Shown here piece after piece: positions 49,465 through 57,189 of a stretch of 64,000 nucleotides of DNA (within the stretch, counting starts at the first letter, position 1; the number at the start of each line of letters is the position of its first letter). A program made the position numbers and the translations under genes. This DNA is from Pseudomonas marginalis (GTDB lineage Bacteria; Pseudomonadota; Gammaproteobacteria; Pseudomonadales; Pseudomonadaceae). Where the stretch lies: positions 238,603 to 302,602 of the forward strand of contig NZ_LKEG01000060.1 in assembly GCF_001645105.1 (NCBI RefSeq). The letters run 5' to 3'. The notes under the pieces are model-generated. The model was not told where the DNA came from, made no database searches, and worked only from the letters and a program-made list of their open reading frames with translations.

Positions 49465-49889
49465 AATTTCGCCGCAAGCAACGGGAAAATGTCGATAACA
49501 ACCTCGCGTCGCTGATCGACGTGGTGTTTATCCTGCTGCTGTTTTTTGTCGTCACCACCACCTTCACCCGACAAACCGAGCTGCGCGTCGACCTGCCGGA
49601 AGCCGTGAGCGGCTCGCCGGCCGAAGACCAGGAAGTCAAGCAACTGGACATCGCCATCAGCGCTGACGGGGTGTTTTCCGTGAACAATCAGTTGCTCGAG
49701 AAAAACGACCTCGCCAGCCTGATGGATGCGTTGCAGAAAGAGTCCGGCGGTGACACCCAGCGGCCGTTGTCCATCAGCGCCGATGGCAAGACCCAGCACC
49801 AGGCCGTGATCACTGCGATGGATGCCGCTGGCAAGCTCGGCTTCAGCCATTTGCGCATGACCACCGTCGAGGCGGCGAGCCCACCCTGA
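49461..49889 (+). CDS. exbD: ExbD/TolR family protein
   Basis: 142-residue ExbD/TolR protein with one N-terminal transmembrane helix (about 12-34) and a periplasmic domain. The functional helix motif LASLIDVVFILLLFFVVTTTF contains the essential aspartate (D17). The start is a GTG that overlaps exbB, and the stop overlaps the lpxK ATG (TGATG). Partner of the upstream ExbB. Confidence 0.93.
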   Translation: MKFRRKQRENVDNNLASLIDVVFILLLFFVVTTTFTRQTELRVDLPEAVSGSPAEDQEVKQLDIAISADGVFSVNNQLLEKNDLASLMDALQKESGGDTQRPLSISADGKTQHQAVITAMDAAGKLGFSHLRMTTVEAASPP

Positions 49890-50899
49890 TGGCCATGTCC
49901 GATCGTTTGCTCAAGGCCTGGTACGAAGGCCATCCGGCACTCGCACTGTTGCGGCCGCTGGAATCTCTGTATCGCCGGGTGGTGCAACGCAAGCGCGCAC
50001 GCTTCCTGGCGGGTGAGGGCGAGATCTATCAATCGACGGTGCCGGTGGTCGTGGTCGGGAATATCACCGTGGGGGGCACGGGCAAGACGCCGTTGATCCT
50101 CTGGTTGATCGAGCACTGCCGACGCAGCGGCTTGCGCGTGGGCGTAGTCAGTCGCGGTTATGGCGCCAAGCCACCACAGTTGCCGTGGCGGGTCGAAGCC
50201 AGCCACAGCGCTGACGTGGCAGGTGACGAACCTTTGTTGATTGTGCAGCGCTGCGGTGTACCGCTAATGATCGATCCCGATCGCAGCCGTGCGGTCAAGG
50301 CGCTGCTGGCCAGTGAAACCCTGGACCTCATTCTCTCCGACGACGGCCTGCAGCATTACCGCCTGGCCCGTGACCTTGAACTGGTGCTGATCGACGCCGC
50401 CCGTGGCCTGGGCAACCGCCGTTGCCTGCCGGCAGGGCCGTTGCGCGAACCGGTGGAGCGGCTGCAGAGTGTCGACGCGCTGCTCTATAACGGCGCCGCC
50501 AGCGACCGCGAGGACGGTTTTGCCTTTTGCTTGCAGCCCGCCGCGCTGGTCAATCTACAGACCGGCGAGCACCAGCCGGTCGATCATTTTGCACCGGGCC
50601 AGCCAGTGCATGCGGTCGCCGGCATCGGCAACCCGCAACGTTTCTTCAATACCCTTGAAACGCTACACTGGCAGCCGATACCCCATGCGTTTGCCGACCA
50701 CGCGCCATACAGTGCCGAGGTCTTGAATTTTACGCCGTCATTGCCGCTGGTCATGACCGAGAAGGACGCGGTGAAGTGCCGCGCCTTTGCCCAGCCCGAC
50801 TGGTGGTACCTTGCGGTGGATGCACTGCCGTCGCCGGCGTTCGTTGCCTGGTTCGACACGCAGTTGATGCGTCTGTTGCCTGCCCGTCTTTTGCCTTAA
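49889..50899 (+). CDS. lpxK: tetraacyldisaccharide 4'-kinase
   Basis: Adds the 4'-phosphate to lipid A precursor disaccharide at the inner membrane, the sixth step of lipid A synthesis. The product has 336 residues. The P-loop GNITVGGTGKTP is near residues 53-64 and the kinase segments SRGYGAKP and LILSDDGLQHYRLARDLELV follow. A short N-terminal helix anchors it in the membrane. The ATG shares a base with the exbD stop. Followed by trm112 and kdsB as in E. coli (ycaR). Confidence 0.95.
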   Translation: MAMSDRLLKAWYEGHPALALLRPLESLYRRVVQRKRARFLAGEGEIYQSTVPVVVVGNITVGGTGKTPLILWLIEHCRRSGLRVGVVSRGYGAKPPQLPWRVEASHSADVAGDEPLLIVQRCGVPLMIDPDRSRAVKALLASETLDLILSDDGLQHYRLARDLELVLIDAARGLGNRRCLPAGPLREPVERLQSVDALLYNGAASDREDGFAFCLQPAALVNLQTGEHQPVDHFAPGQPVHAVAGIGNPQRFFNTLETLHWQPIPHAFADHAPYSAEVLNFTPSLPLVMTEKDAVKCRAFAQPDWWYLAVDALPSPAFVAWFDTQLMRLLPARLLP

Positions 50900-50923
50900 A
50901 CCGCTTCTTTCCAGGAAACACTC

Positions 50924-51109
50924 ATGGACACCAAACTGCTCGACATCCTCGCTTGCCCGATCTGCAAAGGCCCGCTCAAGCTCAGCGCCGACAAAACCGA
51001 GCTGATCAGCAAAGGCGCCGGCCTGGCTTACCCGATCCGTGATGGCATCCCGGTGATGCTCGAAAGCGAAGCCCGCACCCTGACCACCGATGAGCGCCTG
51101 GATAAATGA
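50924..51109 (+). CDS. ycaR: Trm112/YcaR family protein
   Basis: 61-residue Trm112-like protein. The motif LLDILACPICKGPLKL has a CxxC pair; the second zinc pair of eukaryotic Trm112 is missing, as is normal in proteobacteria. The function in bacteria is not settled. It overlaps the kdsB start by four bases. The lpxK-ycaR-kdsB order is widely conserved. Confidence 0.94.
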   Translation: MDTKLLDILACPICKGPLKLSADKTELISKGAGLAYPIRDGIPVMLESEARTLTTDERLDK

Positions 51110-51870
51110 CCACAGCCTTTACCGTTGTCATTCCCTCCCGCTATGCGTCGACCCGGCTGCCGGGCAAGCCGCTGCAACTGATCGGCGACAAGCCGATGAT
51201 CCAGCTGGTGTGGGAACAGGCCTGCAAAAGCAGCGCCGAGCGCGTGGTGGTGGCCACCGATGACCCGCGTATCATTGAAGCCTGCCAAGGCTTCGGCGCC
51301 GAAGCCGTACTGACGCGCGAAGATCACAACTCCGGCACTGATCGCCTGGCCGAAGTCGCCACAAAACTTGGCCTGGCGCCCGATGCCATTGTGGTCAATG
51401 TGCAGGGTGACGAGCCGTTGATCCCGCCGAGCGTGATCGACCAGGTAGCCGCCAACCTGGCAGCCCATGGCGAAGCCCGCATGGCGACCCTGGCCGAGCC
51501 GATCGAAGACATCGCGACCCTGTTCAACCCGAACGTGGTGAAGGTGGTCAGCGACATCAACGGCCTGGCGCTGACGTTCAGCCGTTCGACCTTGCCATGG
51601 GCCCGCGATGCGTTTGCCAGGCAACCTGATGTGTTGCCGGAAGGCGTGCCCTACCGCCGCCATATCGGCATATACGCCTACCGCGCCGGTTTCCTGCATG
51701 ACTTCGTCAGTTGGGGCCCGTGCTGGTTGGAAAACACCGAATCCCTGGAGCAACTGCGGGCGCTGTGGCACGGCGTGCGCATCCACGTGGGCGATGCGCT
51801 GGAAGCGCCGCCGGCCGGTGTCGACACCCCGGAAGACCTTGAGCGCGTCCGTCGCCTGCTGGGGGCCTGA
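51106..51870 (+). CDS. kdsB: 3-deoxy-manno-octulosonate cytidylyltransferase
   Basis: Activates KDO with CTP to CMP-KDO for lipopolysaccharide core synthesis. The product has 254 residues. The nucleotidyltransferase start VVIPSRYASTRLPGKPL is at residues 6-22, and VVNVQGDEPLIPP is near 97-109. It is overlapped by trm112 at the front and by the phosphatase gene at the end. With lpxK it makes this a lipid A and KDO locus. Confidence 0.97.
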   Translation: MTTAFTVVIPSRYASTRLPGKPLQLIGDKPMIQLVWEQACKSSAERVVVATDDPRIIEACQGFGAEAVLTREDHNSGTDRLAEVATKLGLAPDAIVVNVQGDEPLIPPSVIDQVAANLAAHGEARMATLAEPIEDIATLFNPNVVKVVSDINGLALTFSRSTLPWARDAFARQPDVLPEGVPYRRHIGIYAYRAGFLHDFVSWGPCWLENTESLEQLRALWHGVRIHVGDALEAPPAGVDTPEDLERVRRLLGA

Positions 51871-52334
51871 TGGAGGTCCTGTTTGTCTGCCTGGGCAATA
51901 TCTGTCGCTCGCCCACCGCAGAAGGCGTACTGCGCCATAAATTGCGTGAAGCGGGGCTGGCGGGGCAGGTCGACGTAGCGTCCGCCGGTACCGGCGAATG
52001 GCATATCGGCAACCCGCCGGACCAACGCAGCCAGCGTGCGGCGTTGGTGCGTGGCTACGATCTGTCGGCCCAGCGGGCCCAGCAGGTCTCGCGCGCCGAC
52101 TTTGCGCGCTATGACCTGATCCTGGCCATGGACCACAGCAACCTGCGCAACCTCAAGGCCATGCAGCCGGCGCAGGGCAAGGCGGAGCTGGACCTGTTCC
52201 TGCGCCGTTACGAAGCTGAAGTGGACGAAGTCCCCGACCCGTATTACGAAGGTGAACAAGGCTTCGAACGGGTCCTGGACTTGATCGAACGTGCCTGTGA
52301 TTTATTGGTGATCGAATTGAAGGGGCGGTTATGA
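51870..52334 (+). CDS. low-molecular-weight protein-tyrosine phosphatase
   Basis: 154-residue LMW-PTP. The CX5R loop is C7-LGNIC-R13, in FVCLGNICRSPTAEG. The general acid is in VPDPYYEG (aspartate near 117). In Wzb-type systems such phosphatases act on a tyrosine kinase for exopolysaccharide, but no kinase gene is near, so the target is unknown. The ATG shares a base with the kdsB stop, and its stop overlaps murB by four bases. Confidence 0.92.
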   Translation: MEVLFVCLGNICRSPTAEGVLRHKLREAGLAGQVDVASAGTGEWHIGNPPDQRSQRAALVRGYDLSAQRAQQVSRADFARYDLILAMDHSNLRNLKAMQPAQGKAELDLFLRRYEAEVDEVPDPYYEGEQGFERVLDLIERACDLLVIELKGRL

Positions 52335-53350
52335 CCTTGCAGGTGCTTGCGCAGGTATCGCTCAAGCCATTCAACAGCTTTGGCATTGACGTACGTGCCC
52401 GGCTATTCGCCGAGGCCCACAGCGACGAAGATGTCCGTGAGGCCCTGGCCTATTCAGCCGCGCATGCGGTGCCGTTGCTGGTGATCGGCGGTGGCAGCAA
52501 CTTGCTGCTGACCCAGGACATCCAGGCGTTGGTGCTGCGCATGGCCACCAAAGGCATCCGTGTGCTGCACGATGACGGCACGCAGGTGGTGGTCGAAGCG
52601 GAGGCGGGTGAAGCCTGGCACCCGTTCGTGCTGTGGACCCTGGAACAGGGGCTCTGCGGCCTGGAAAACCTCAGTCTGATCCCCGGCACCGTTGGCGCAG
52701 CCCCCATGCAGAACATCGGCGCCTACGGTGTGGAAATCAAGGATGTGTTCGTCGGCCTCACCGCCCTGGACCGACACACTGGTGAACTGCGCGACTTCAG
52801 CCTGGAAGAATGCAAATTCGCCTACCGTGACAGCCTGTTCAAGCACGAGACCGGGCGCTGGCTGATCCTGAGGGTGCGTTTTGCCCTGAGTCGCGCCAGC
52901 CACCTCACACTCGACTACGGCCCGGTGCAGCAGCGTCTGGCAGGGCAGGGCATTACCGACGCGACGCCGAGCGATGTCAGCCGGGCCATCTGCAGCATCC
53001 GCCGGGAAAAACTCCCGGACCCGGCAGAGCTGGGCAATGCCGGGAGTTTCTTCAAGAATCCATTGGTGTCCCAGGCGCTGGCGGCTGAACTGCAGGCGCT
53101 GTATCCGGACCTGGTGGCTTACCCTCAGGCCGATGGGCAGATGAAGCTCGCGGCCGGCTGGCTGATCGACAAGGCCGGCTGGAAGGGCTTTCGTGAGGGG
53201 GATGCCGGGGTGCACACGCTGCAGGCGCTGGTGCTGGTCAACTACGGCGGTGCCACCGGGCACGATATCGCCAACCTGGCGCAGCGTATCCAGCGCGACA
53301 TTGCACAGCGTTTCAAGGTCGATCTGGAAATGGAGCCCAACCAGTACTGA
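52331..53350 (+). CDS. murB: UDP-N-acetylenolpyruvoylglucosamine reductase
   Basis: FAD enzyme that reduces UDP-GlcNAc-enolpyruvate to UDP-MurNAc with NADPH, an early peptidoglycan step. The product has 339 residues. The FAD-binding segment VIGGGSNLLLTQD is near residues 52-64, and the type I MurB features LIPGTVGAAPMQNIGAYGVE and NAGSFFKNP are present. It ends the overlapping run comEC-...-murB and is followed by a strong terminator. Confidence 0.97.
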   Translation: MTLQVLAQVSLKPFNSFGIDVRARLFAEAHSDEDVREALAYSAAHAVPLLVIGGGSNLLLTQDIQALVLRMATKGIRVLHDDGTQVVVEAEAGEAWHPFVLWTLEQGLCGLENLSLIPGTVGAAPMQNIGAYGVEIKDVFVGLTALDRHTGELRDFSLEECKFAYRDSLFKHETGRWLILRVRFALSRASHLTLDYGPVQQRLAGQGITDATPSDVSRAICSIRREKLPDPAELGNAGSFFKNPLVSQALAAELQALYPDLVAYPQADGQMKLAAGWLIDKAGWKGFREGDAGVHTLQALVLVNYGGATGHDIANLAQRIQRDIAQRFKVDLEMEPNQY

Positions 53351-53375
53351 TCGGCTGCTCTCGATACGTAAGAAA

Positions 53376-53416
53376 TAAAAATGCCCCGTATCTTTCGATA
53401 CGGGGCATTTTTTATT
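53376..53416. terminator. bidirectional terminator between murB and yccA
   Basis: A perfect 12-bp stem (53381-53392 with 53397-53408), four-base loop, T-run on the plus side and A-run on the other. It serves murB (plus) and yccA (minus). Confidence 0.95.
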
Positions 53417-53426
53417 GCGCTAGCGA

Positions 53427-54098
53427 TCAGTCGTCGCGGCTCATGATGCCGAAGATCTGCAACAGGCTGATGAACAGGTTGTAGATCGACACATACAGGC
53501 TGACAGTCGCCATGATGTAGTTGCGCTCACCGCCGTGGATGATCGCACTGGTCTGGAACAGGATGCACACCGAGGAGAACAGCACAAAACCTGCGCTGAT
53601 CGCCAGTTGCAGACCGCTGATCTGGAAGAACATACCTGCGACCACGGCCGCCAGCAGCACGAAGAAGCCCGCGGTGATGAAGCCGCCCAGGAAGCTCATG
53701 TCCTTACGGGTGATCAACACGTAGGCCGAAAGACCACCAAACACCAGGGCCGTCATGGCAAACGCCGAACTGACCACTTCCGCCCCACCGGCCATGCCGA
53801 GGTAGCGGTTGAGTATCGGGCCGAGGATAAAGCCCATGAAACCGGTCAAGGCAAACGCCGACACCAGGCCCCACGCCGAGTCACGCAACTTGTTGGTCAG
53901 GAAGAACAGACCATAGAAGCCGATCAGCACGACAAAGATATTCGGGTAGCCGACGCGCATCTGCTGCGCCACGAACGCCATCACGCCGCTGAAGGCGAGG
54001 GTAAGGGCGAGCAAGCCATAGGTGTTGCGCAACACGCGGCTGACTTCAAGCTGCTCAGCCTGCGCGTTGCCATTCACTGCGTAATTCTGTTCGCGCAT
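53427..54098 (-). CDS. yccA: Bax inhibitor-1 (BI-1)/YccA family protein
   Basis: 223-residue integral membrane protein with seven helices from about residue 25 to 215. The BI-1 features FLTNKLRDSAWGLVSAFALTGFMGFILGP and the C-terminal SLYVSIYNLFISLLQI are present. E. coli YccA modulates the FtsH protease. The ATG has AAGGAG eight bases ahead. In P. aeruginosa the homologue also lies beside tRNA-Ser and the tus genes; here the tus genes are 20 kb away, so the order has been rearranged. Confidence 0.94.
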   Translation of the reverse strand: MREQNYAVNGNAQAEQLEVSRVLRNTYGLLALTLAFSGVMAFVAQQMRVGYPNIFVVLIGFYGLFFLTNKLRDSAWGLVSAFALTGFMGFILGPILNRYLGMAGGAEVVSSAFAMTALVFGGLSAYVLITRKDMSFLGGFITAGFFVLLAAVVAGMFFQISGLQLAISAGFVLFSSVCILFQTSAIIHGGERNYIMATVSLYVSIYNLFISLLQIFGIMSRDD

Positions 54099-54175
54099 GG
54101 CGACACTCCTTCGGTTTTGAAACGTTCAGTCGCAAAGATCATAACAGACGCTCTGTAACAAGCGATGGCGAGAGT

Positions 54176-54203
54176 TTGACAGTGTGTTTCATTCGGGTAT
54201 TAT
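54176..54203 (+). promoter_or_regulatory. sigma-70 promoter of the tRNA-Ser locus
   Basis: A perfect -35 TTGACA (54176-54181), a 16-base spacer and a -10 TATTAT (54198-54203), followed by the GC-rich discriminator GGCGCCCG typical of stringently controlled stable-RNA promoters. It precedes the truncated tRNA copy by 47 bases and is the only strong promoter seen for the intact tRNA. Confidence 0.75.
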
Positions 54204-54250
54204 GGCGCCCGCTGAGACGGGATGGGCTATTATAATCTCGTGATGCACAA

Positions 54251-54321
54251 GGGAAATTGGCAGAGTGGTTGAATGCACCGGTCTTGAAAACCGGCGGACG
54301 TTAATAGCGTCTCCAGGGTTC
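54251..54321 (+). pseudogene. truncated tRNA-Ser(UGA) copy
   Basis: The first 71 bases match the intact tRNA-Ser(UGA) at 54384 at 68 positions, up to and including GGGTTC of the T-arm. The 3' strand of the T-stem and acceptor stem are missing, and unrelated sequence (TTATCTAAGG) follows. Its three differences lie in the variable arm and keep most of that stem paired (GACG with CGTC), so this was once a separate working tRNA gene. It now lies between the promoter and the intact copy. Confidence 0.85.
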
Positions 54322-54383
54322 TTATCTAAGGCTATCTCCAGTTGCACCTTGCAGTACCGCTTCATCGCGTCATCGGAATACAC

Positions 54384-54471
54384 GGGAAATTGGCAGAGTG
54401 GTTGAATGCACCGGTCTTGAAAACCGGCGAACGTTAATAGCGTTCCCAGGGTTCGAATCCCTGGTTTCCCG
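54384..54471 (+). tRNA. tRNA-Ser(UGA)
   Basis: 88 bases that fold as a class II tRNA. The acceptor stem is GGGAAAT with GTTTCCC, the anticodon stem CCGGT with ACCGG, the anticodon loop CTTGAAA (anticodon TGA), a long variable arm of the serine type and a T-loop TTCGAAT. The discriminator is G (54471). After it comes CCG, so the 3' CCA is not fully encoded. It reads UCA and UCG codons. It probably depends on the promoter upstream of the truncated copy. Confidence 0.95.
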
Positions 54472-54490
54472 CCGCGAACTCAACAAAATC

Positions 54491-54523
54491 AAGGGCTTAG
54501 GTTAATCCTAGGCCCTTTTTTTA
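54491..54523 (+). terminator. terminator of the tRNA-Ser locus
   Basis: A 9-bp stem GGGCTTAGG with CCTAGGCCC (one G-U pair) followed by eight T. It comes 19 bases after the tRNA. Confidence 0.9.
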
Positions 54524-55749
54524 TGGCTTTTTGCACCGATCTCTCGTAAGGAGCTTCTCTCCCTTGCGACACCTTCATAAAGGCGCAACAACCTAGATGC
54601 GCCTTATGATGCGTGATCCGTTCTCAGAGAGAAAGATCCTGGCAATTGCAGCTTTCGGACGTCTCTCTGATATCCGCTCCCCTACATTCCTTGCGCACAG
54701 CGGTGACGGGTGGCGCCTACGATGTGCGCGCGCGTCCTCATCCTAAGCCTTAGGAAATCATAAAAACTGCTCAGTCAGCGGATGTCTGAGATCTCTCATC
54801 GGGCATTCGCAAGCTAATCGTTTATAGGTGGGTGCCAACGTTGTGCGAACGTGATACCTCACCTGGCCGGGAAGGTCTGTGCTGCGAACCCTCCGAGTCT
54901 ATAGCTCACCCTTGGCCATCATGATCGAAAGCTGGCTTGCTTACTCAATGCTGAACGATTCAGCTAGCCCCATAGCTCCCCATCTTCTTCAGCGTCTCGG
55001 CGTTCTGGTCGTCTCCACGCCTTGCCCCGCGCTCAACTGTAAAGCTCTTGCGCCTGGGGGAATGCTCTTAAGGTCGTAAGTGTTAGGTGAGGGTGGCGAT
55101 TGTCCGACGGTCTCAAGGCTTTCGAAGCCTTTCAGCAGTGGGGGAGCAACGCGGGGACGCGATCATTCAGCAGGTTGTATCTTTAATTGGCGCTGTCACA
55201 GCGTGATAGCTCCTTGGCCGCCATTCTGGGGCAATTGCTTTGGGGTACAGCGGCGGAGGTCGATATCGAATGTAAGGTACCAATGCGGCCGATCTAGAAT
55301 CGGTATGCTACGAGCATACTATAAGATGCAATAAAGTTTATTGCACCTTGTTGATCAGCTGCTTTTAGTGTGGCAGGATGCGTGCCACTTTAGCGTCAGT
55401 AATCACTGAAACTGCACAGAAGGATTGCAACTCTGAACAGAGTATATTTGCGTCAGGAAGTTAGCGGATTTTATTGACTGCGCGCTAGGTCGATAAAATT
55501 ACGATGCTACTTGGAAAGTTTAGGATCTTTCAGCCCTGACTCCGCAGTTGATACGTTAATGATCCGCCCTTTCTCGAGGGGTGTGACGCACTATATGGTC
55601 GGCATCCTGTGTGAAAAATACGCTGTCGAATGCCAGTGCCTGATCTAAAACTTAGAAGAAGACGAAATTAAACAGGATGGTATAGTGAATTCGAAATCAA
55701 CTGAAAGACTTCAGGTGCGTGTTGATGTTTCAAACAAGGATGTGATCCT
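54524..55749. other. non-coding left part of the mobile island
   Basis: About 1.2 kb without a supportable gene. Base composition drops to near-even GC, and stops are frequent in all frames. Two open frames on the plus strand (54879-55079, 55080-55334) have no ribosome-binding site or domain and are not called. The stretch from 55303 to 55392 is dense in inverted repeats (listed next). The region may hold the left end and attachment site of the island and the gmt promoter. Confidence 0.55.
55303..55392. repeat. cluster of three inverted repeats upstream of gmtY
   Basis: Three inverted repeats follow each other within 90 bases: 55303-55319 (7-bp perfect arms, three-base centre), 55327-55345 (TGCAATAAAGTTTATTGCA, 9-bp perfect arms, one-base centre) and 55366-55375 with 55383-55392 (8 of 10 paired). 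The middle one has the geometry of a protein-binding dyad, not of a terminator. They could be recombinase arm sites, operators or an island end. Confidence 0.6.
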
Positions 55750-57189
55750 TTGAATGCGGTCGTCTCTTTACGTATGAACCATGTCGAGCTGTTTGAGACG
55801 ACACGCAATGGGACTCTTACGTTCCGAATGATTTGTCCTGATCACACGATGACAGAGTTCTTCGATGAGTGGGCGTATCAACTTGCCAAAGTTAAAGCAT
55901 TCAAAACCACACGTACATATTGTTACGCGGTGCGTGAAATGCTGAACTATATTCATCAAGTCAGTATTCAATGTGGTGGCCTCACTGCATTGCAACTGCG
56001 AGATGCATTAGATAGCTATGAGAGCTACTTGGTCAGCGGTATTTATAGTACATCATCCGTAGCCAGAGAGGCTGCGAGGGTGCTTGGTAGCAGAGAACTG
56101 GGTGGCGCTTCTATTGCAGTACATTTTGCGGGTGTAAATAATTTCATCACCGCTAGTGAGGCGATGAGAGAAGCCTTACTGCAAATGCAGGACAGTGGCT
56201 ACGTCTCCGATATAGCTATCTCGATGATGCCGCTCACTACAACCAGGTACATGGAGACGCCTCGGAATGTCAGGGCTGCTATCAGGGCGAACAGTTGGAT
56301 GGCCGGCTGCATCGCAGGGGGCGCCAAACGGATCAAAAAGAAACACCTGAGCCCGGTTTCTAAGCCCTCGACGGTAGCGCGCACTGATGAATTTGGAGGG
56401 GATGAAAAAACCTTTCCAATTGACAAGTGTAGGGATTTGATTGAAAACGCTACGTGTCTGCGCGACAAGGTGCTGTGGAGCTTGCTAGCAGCATCCGGCT
56501 GCCGGATTTCGGAAGCGCTTACAGTGTTGTGGGACGACATTTATATCGATACCGATAATCCGAAAAATAATAAGGTATTTATTGTTGATCCTGACACGCG
56601 TCTAGATGTTTTGATCCATTACATCCCTGAGCATCAGCTCAAAAAGCTTGATCATAAGGGGCGGGTTAAGCCTGATACGTTTTTGATCCAGCCTTTTGCT
56701 TCAATGTTCTGGCATTACTTAGGGTTATATGACCAAGAACAGCGTGCTCTAGAAGCGAGTAGGCACCGTCCGGTAGCACACAGATTTTTATTTCGTAATC
56801 TTCGAGACGGGGGCCCCATGGCGACGTCTTATCAGGCCGTTTACGAGCGCTTCCGTTCAGCTGCACAGAAAGTTACGGGCATGAGCTACGGCTTTCATTC
56901 GCTTCGTCATATGTATGCGTATTACCTGGTGAACCATTGCCCTAATCCGGTTGGTCATAACAAATTCGGACTGGATTTGAAAACGGTGCAAGTTTTCATG
57001 GGGCATAAGAGCATCAAGGCAACTGAGCGATACGCGCGGAAAGACATCAAAATGCTTGAGGCAACATTCGCGACTATTAATATGCTTCGTATGTCAACGG
57101 CTAACTACAGCGTGACCCACGTTCAGATTCAGCATCTTGAGAATGAACTCAAACAACTTAAGCTCTCACTGCAAGGCGACAGTAACTAA
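55750..57189 (+). CDS. gmtY: gamma-mobile-trio recombinase GmtY (tyrosine recombinase)
   Basis: 479-residue tyrosine recombinase that would cut and join DNA at the island ends. The N-terminal part (about 25-190) is a core-binding region. The catalytic set is complete: R252 (ASGCRISEA), H383 and R386 (FHSLRH), H419 (MGHKS) and the nucleophile Y428 (ATERYARK). The start is a TTG with AAGGA nine bases ahead; the next ATG is eight codons on. Its TAA overlaps the gmtZ ATG (TAATG). Order and sizes of the three genes match the GMT trio; the name rests on that pattern, not on a search. Confidence 0.85.
   Translation: MNAVVSLRMNHVELFETTRNGTLTFRMICPDHTMTEFFDEWAYQLAKVKAFKTTRTYCYAVREMLNYIHQVSIQCGGLTALQLRDALDSYESYLVSGIYSTSSVAREAARVLGSRELGGASIAVHFAGVNNFITASEAMREALLQMQDSGYVSDIAISMMPLTTTRYMETPRNVRAAIRANSWMAGCIAGGAKRIKKKHLSPVSKPSTVARTDEFGGDEKTFPIDKCRDLIENATCLRDKVLWSLLAASGCRISEALTVLWDDIYIDTDNPKNNKVFIVDPDTRLDVLIHYIPEHQLKKLDHKGRVKPDTFLIQPFASMFWHYLGLYDQEQRALEASRHRPVAHRFLFRNLRDGGPMATSYQAVYERFRSAAQKVTGMSYGFHSLRHMYAYYLVNHCPNPVGHNKFGLDLKTVQVFMGHKSIKATERYARKDIKMLEATFATINMLRMSTANYSVTHVQIQHLENELKQLKLSLQGDSN

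Noticed and set aside
54251..54321. A second functional tRNA-Ser gene
   Set aside because: The 3' strand of the T-stem and the acceptor stem are missing, so it cannot fold as a tRNA; called a pseudogene.
54879..55334. Two short open frames at the island left end
   Set aside because: No ribosome-binding sites, unlikely composition and no recognisable domain.
55303..55392. CRISPR-like repeat array
   Set aside because: The three dyads differ in sequence and are not regularly spaced; there are no cas genes.
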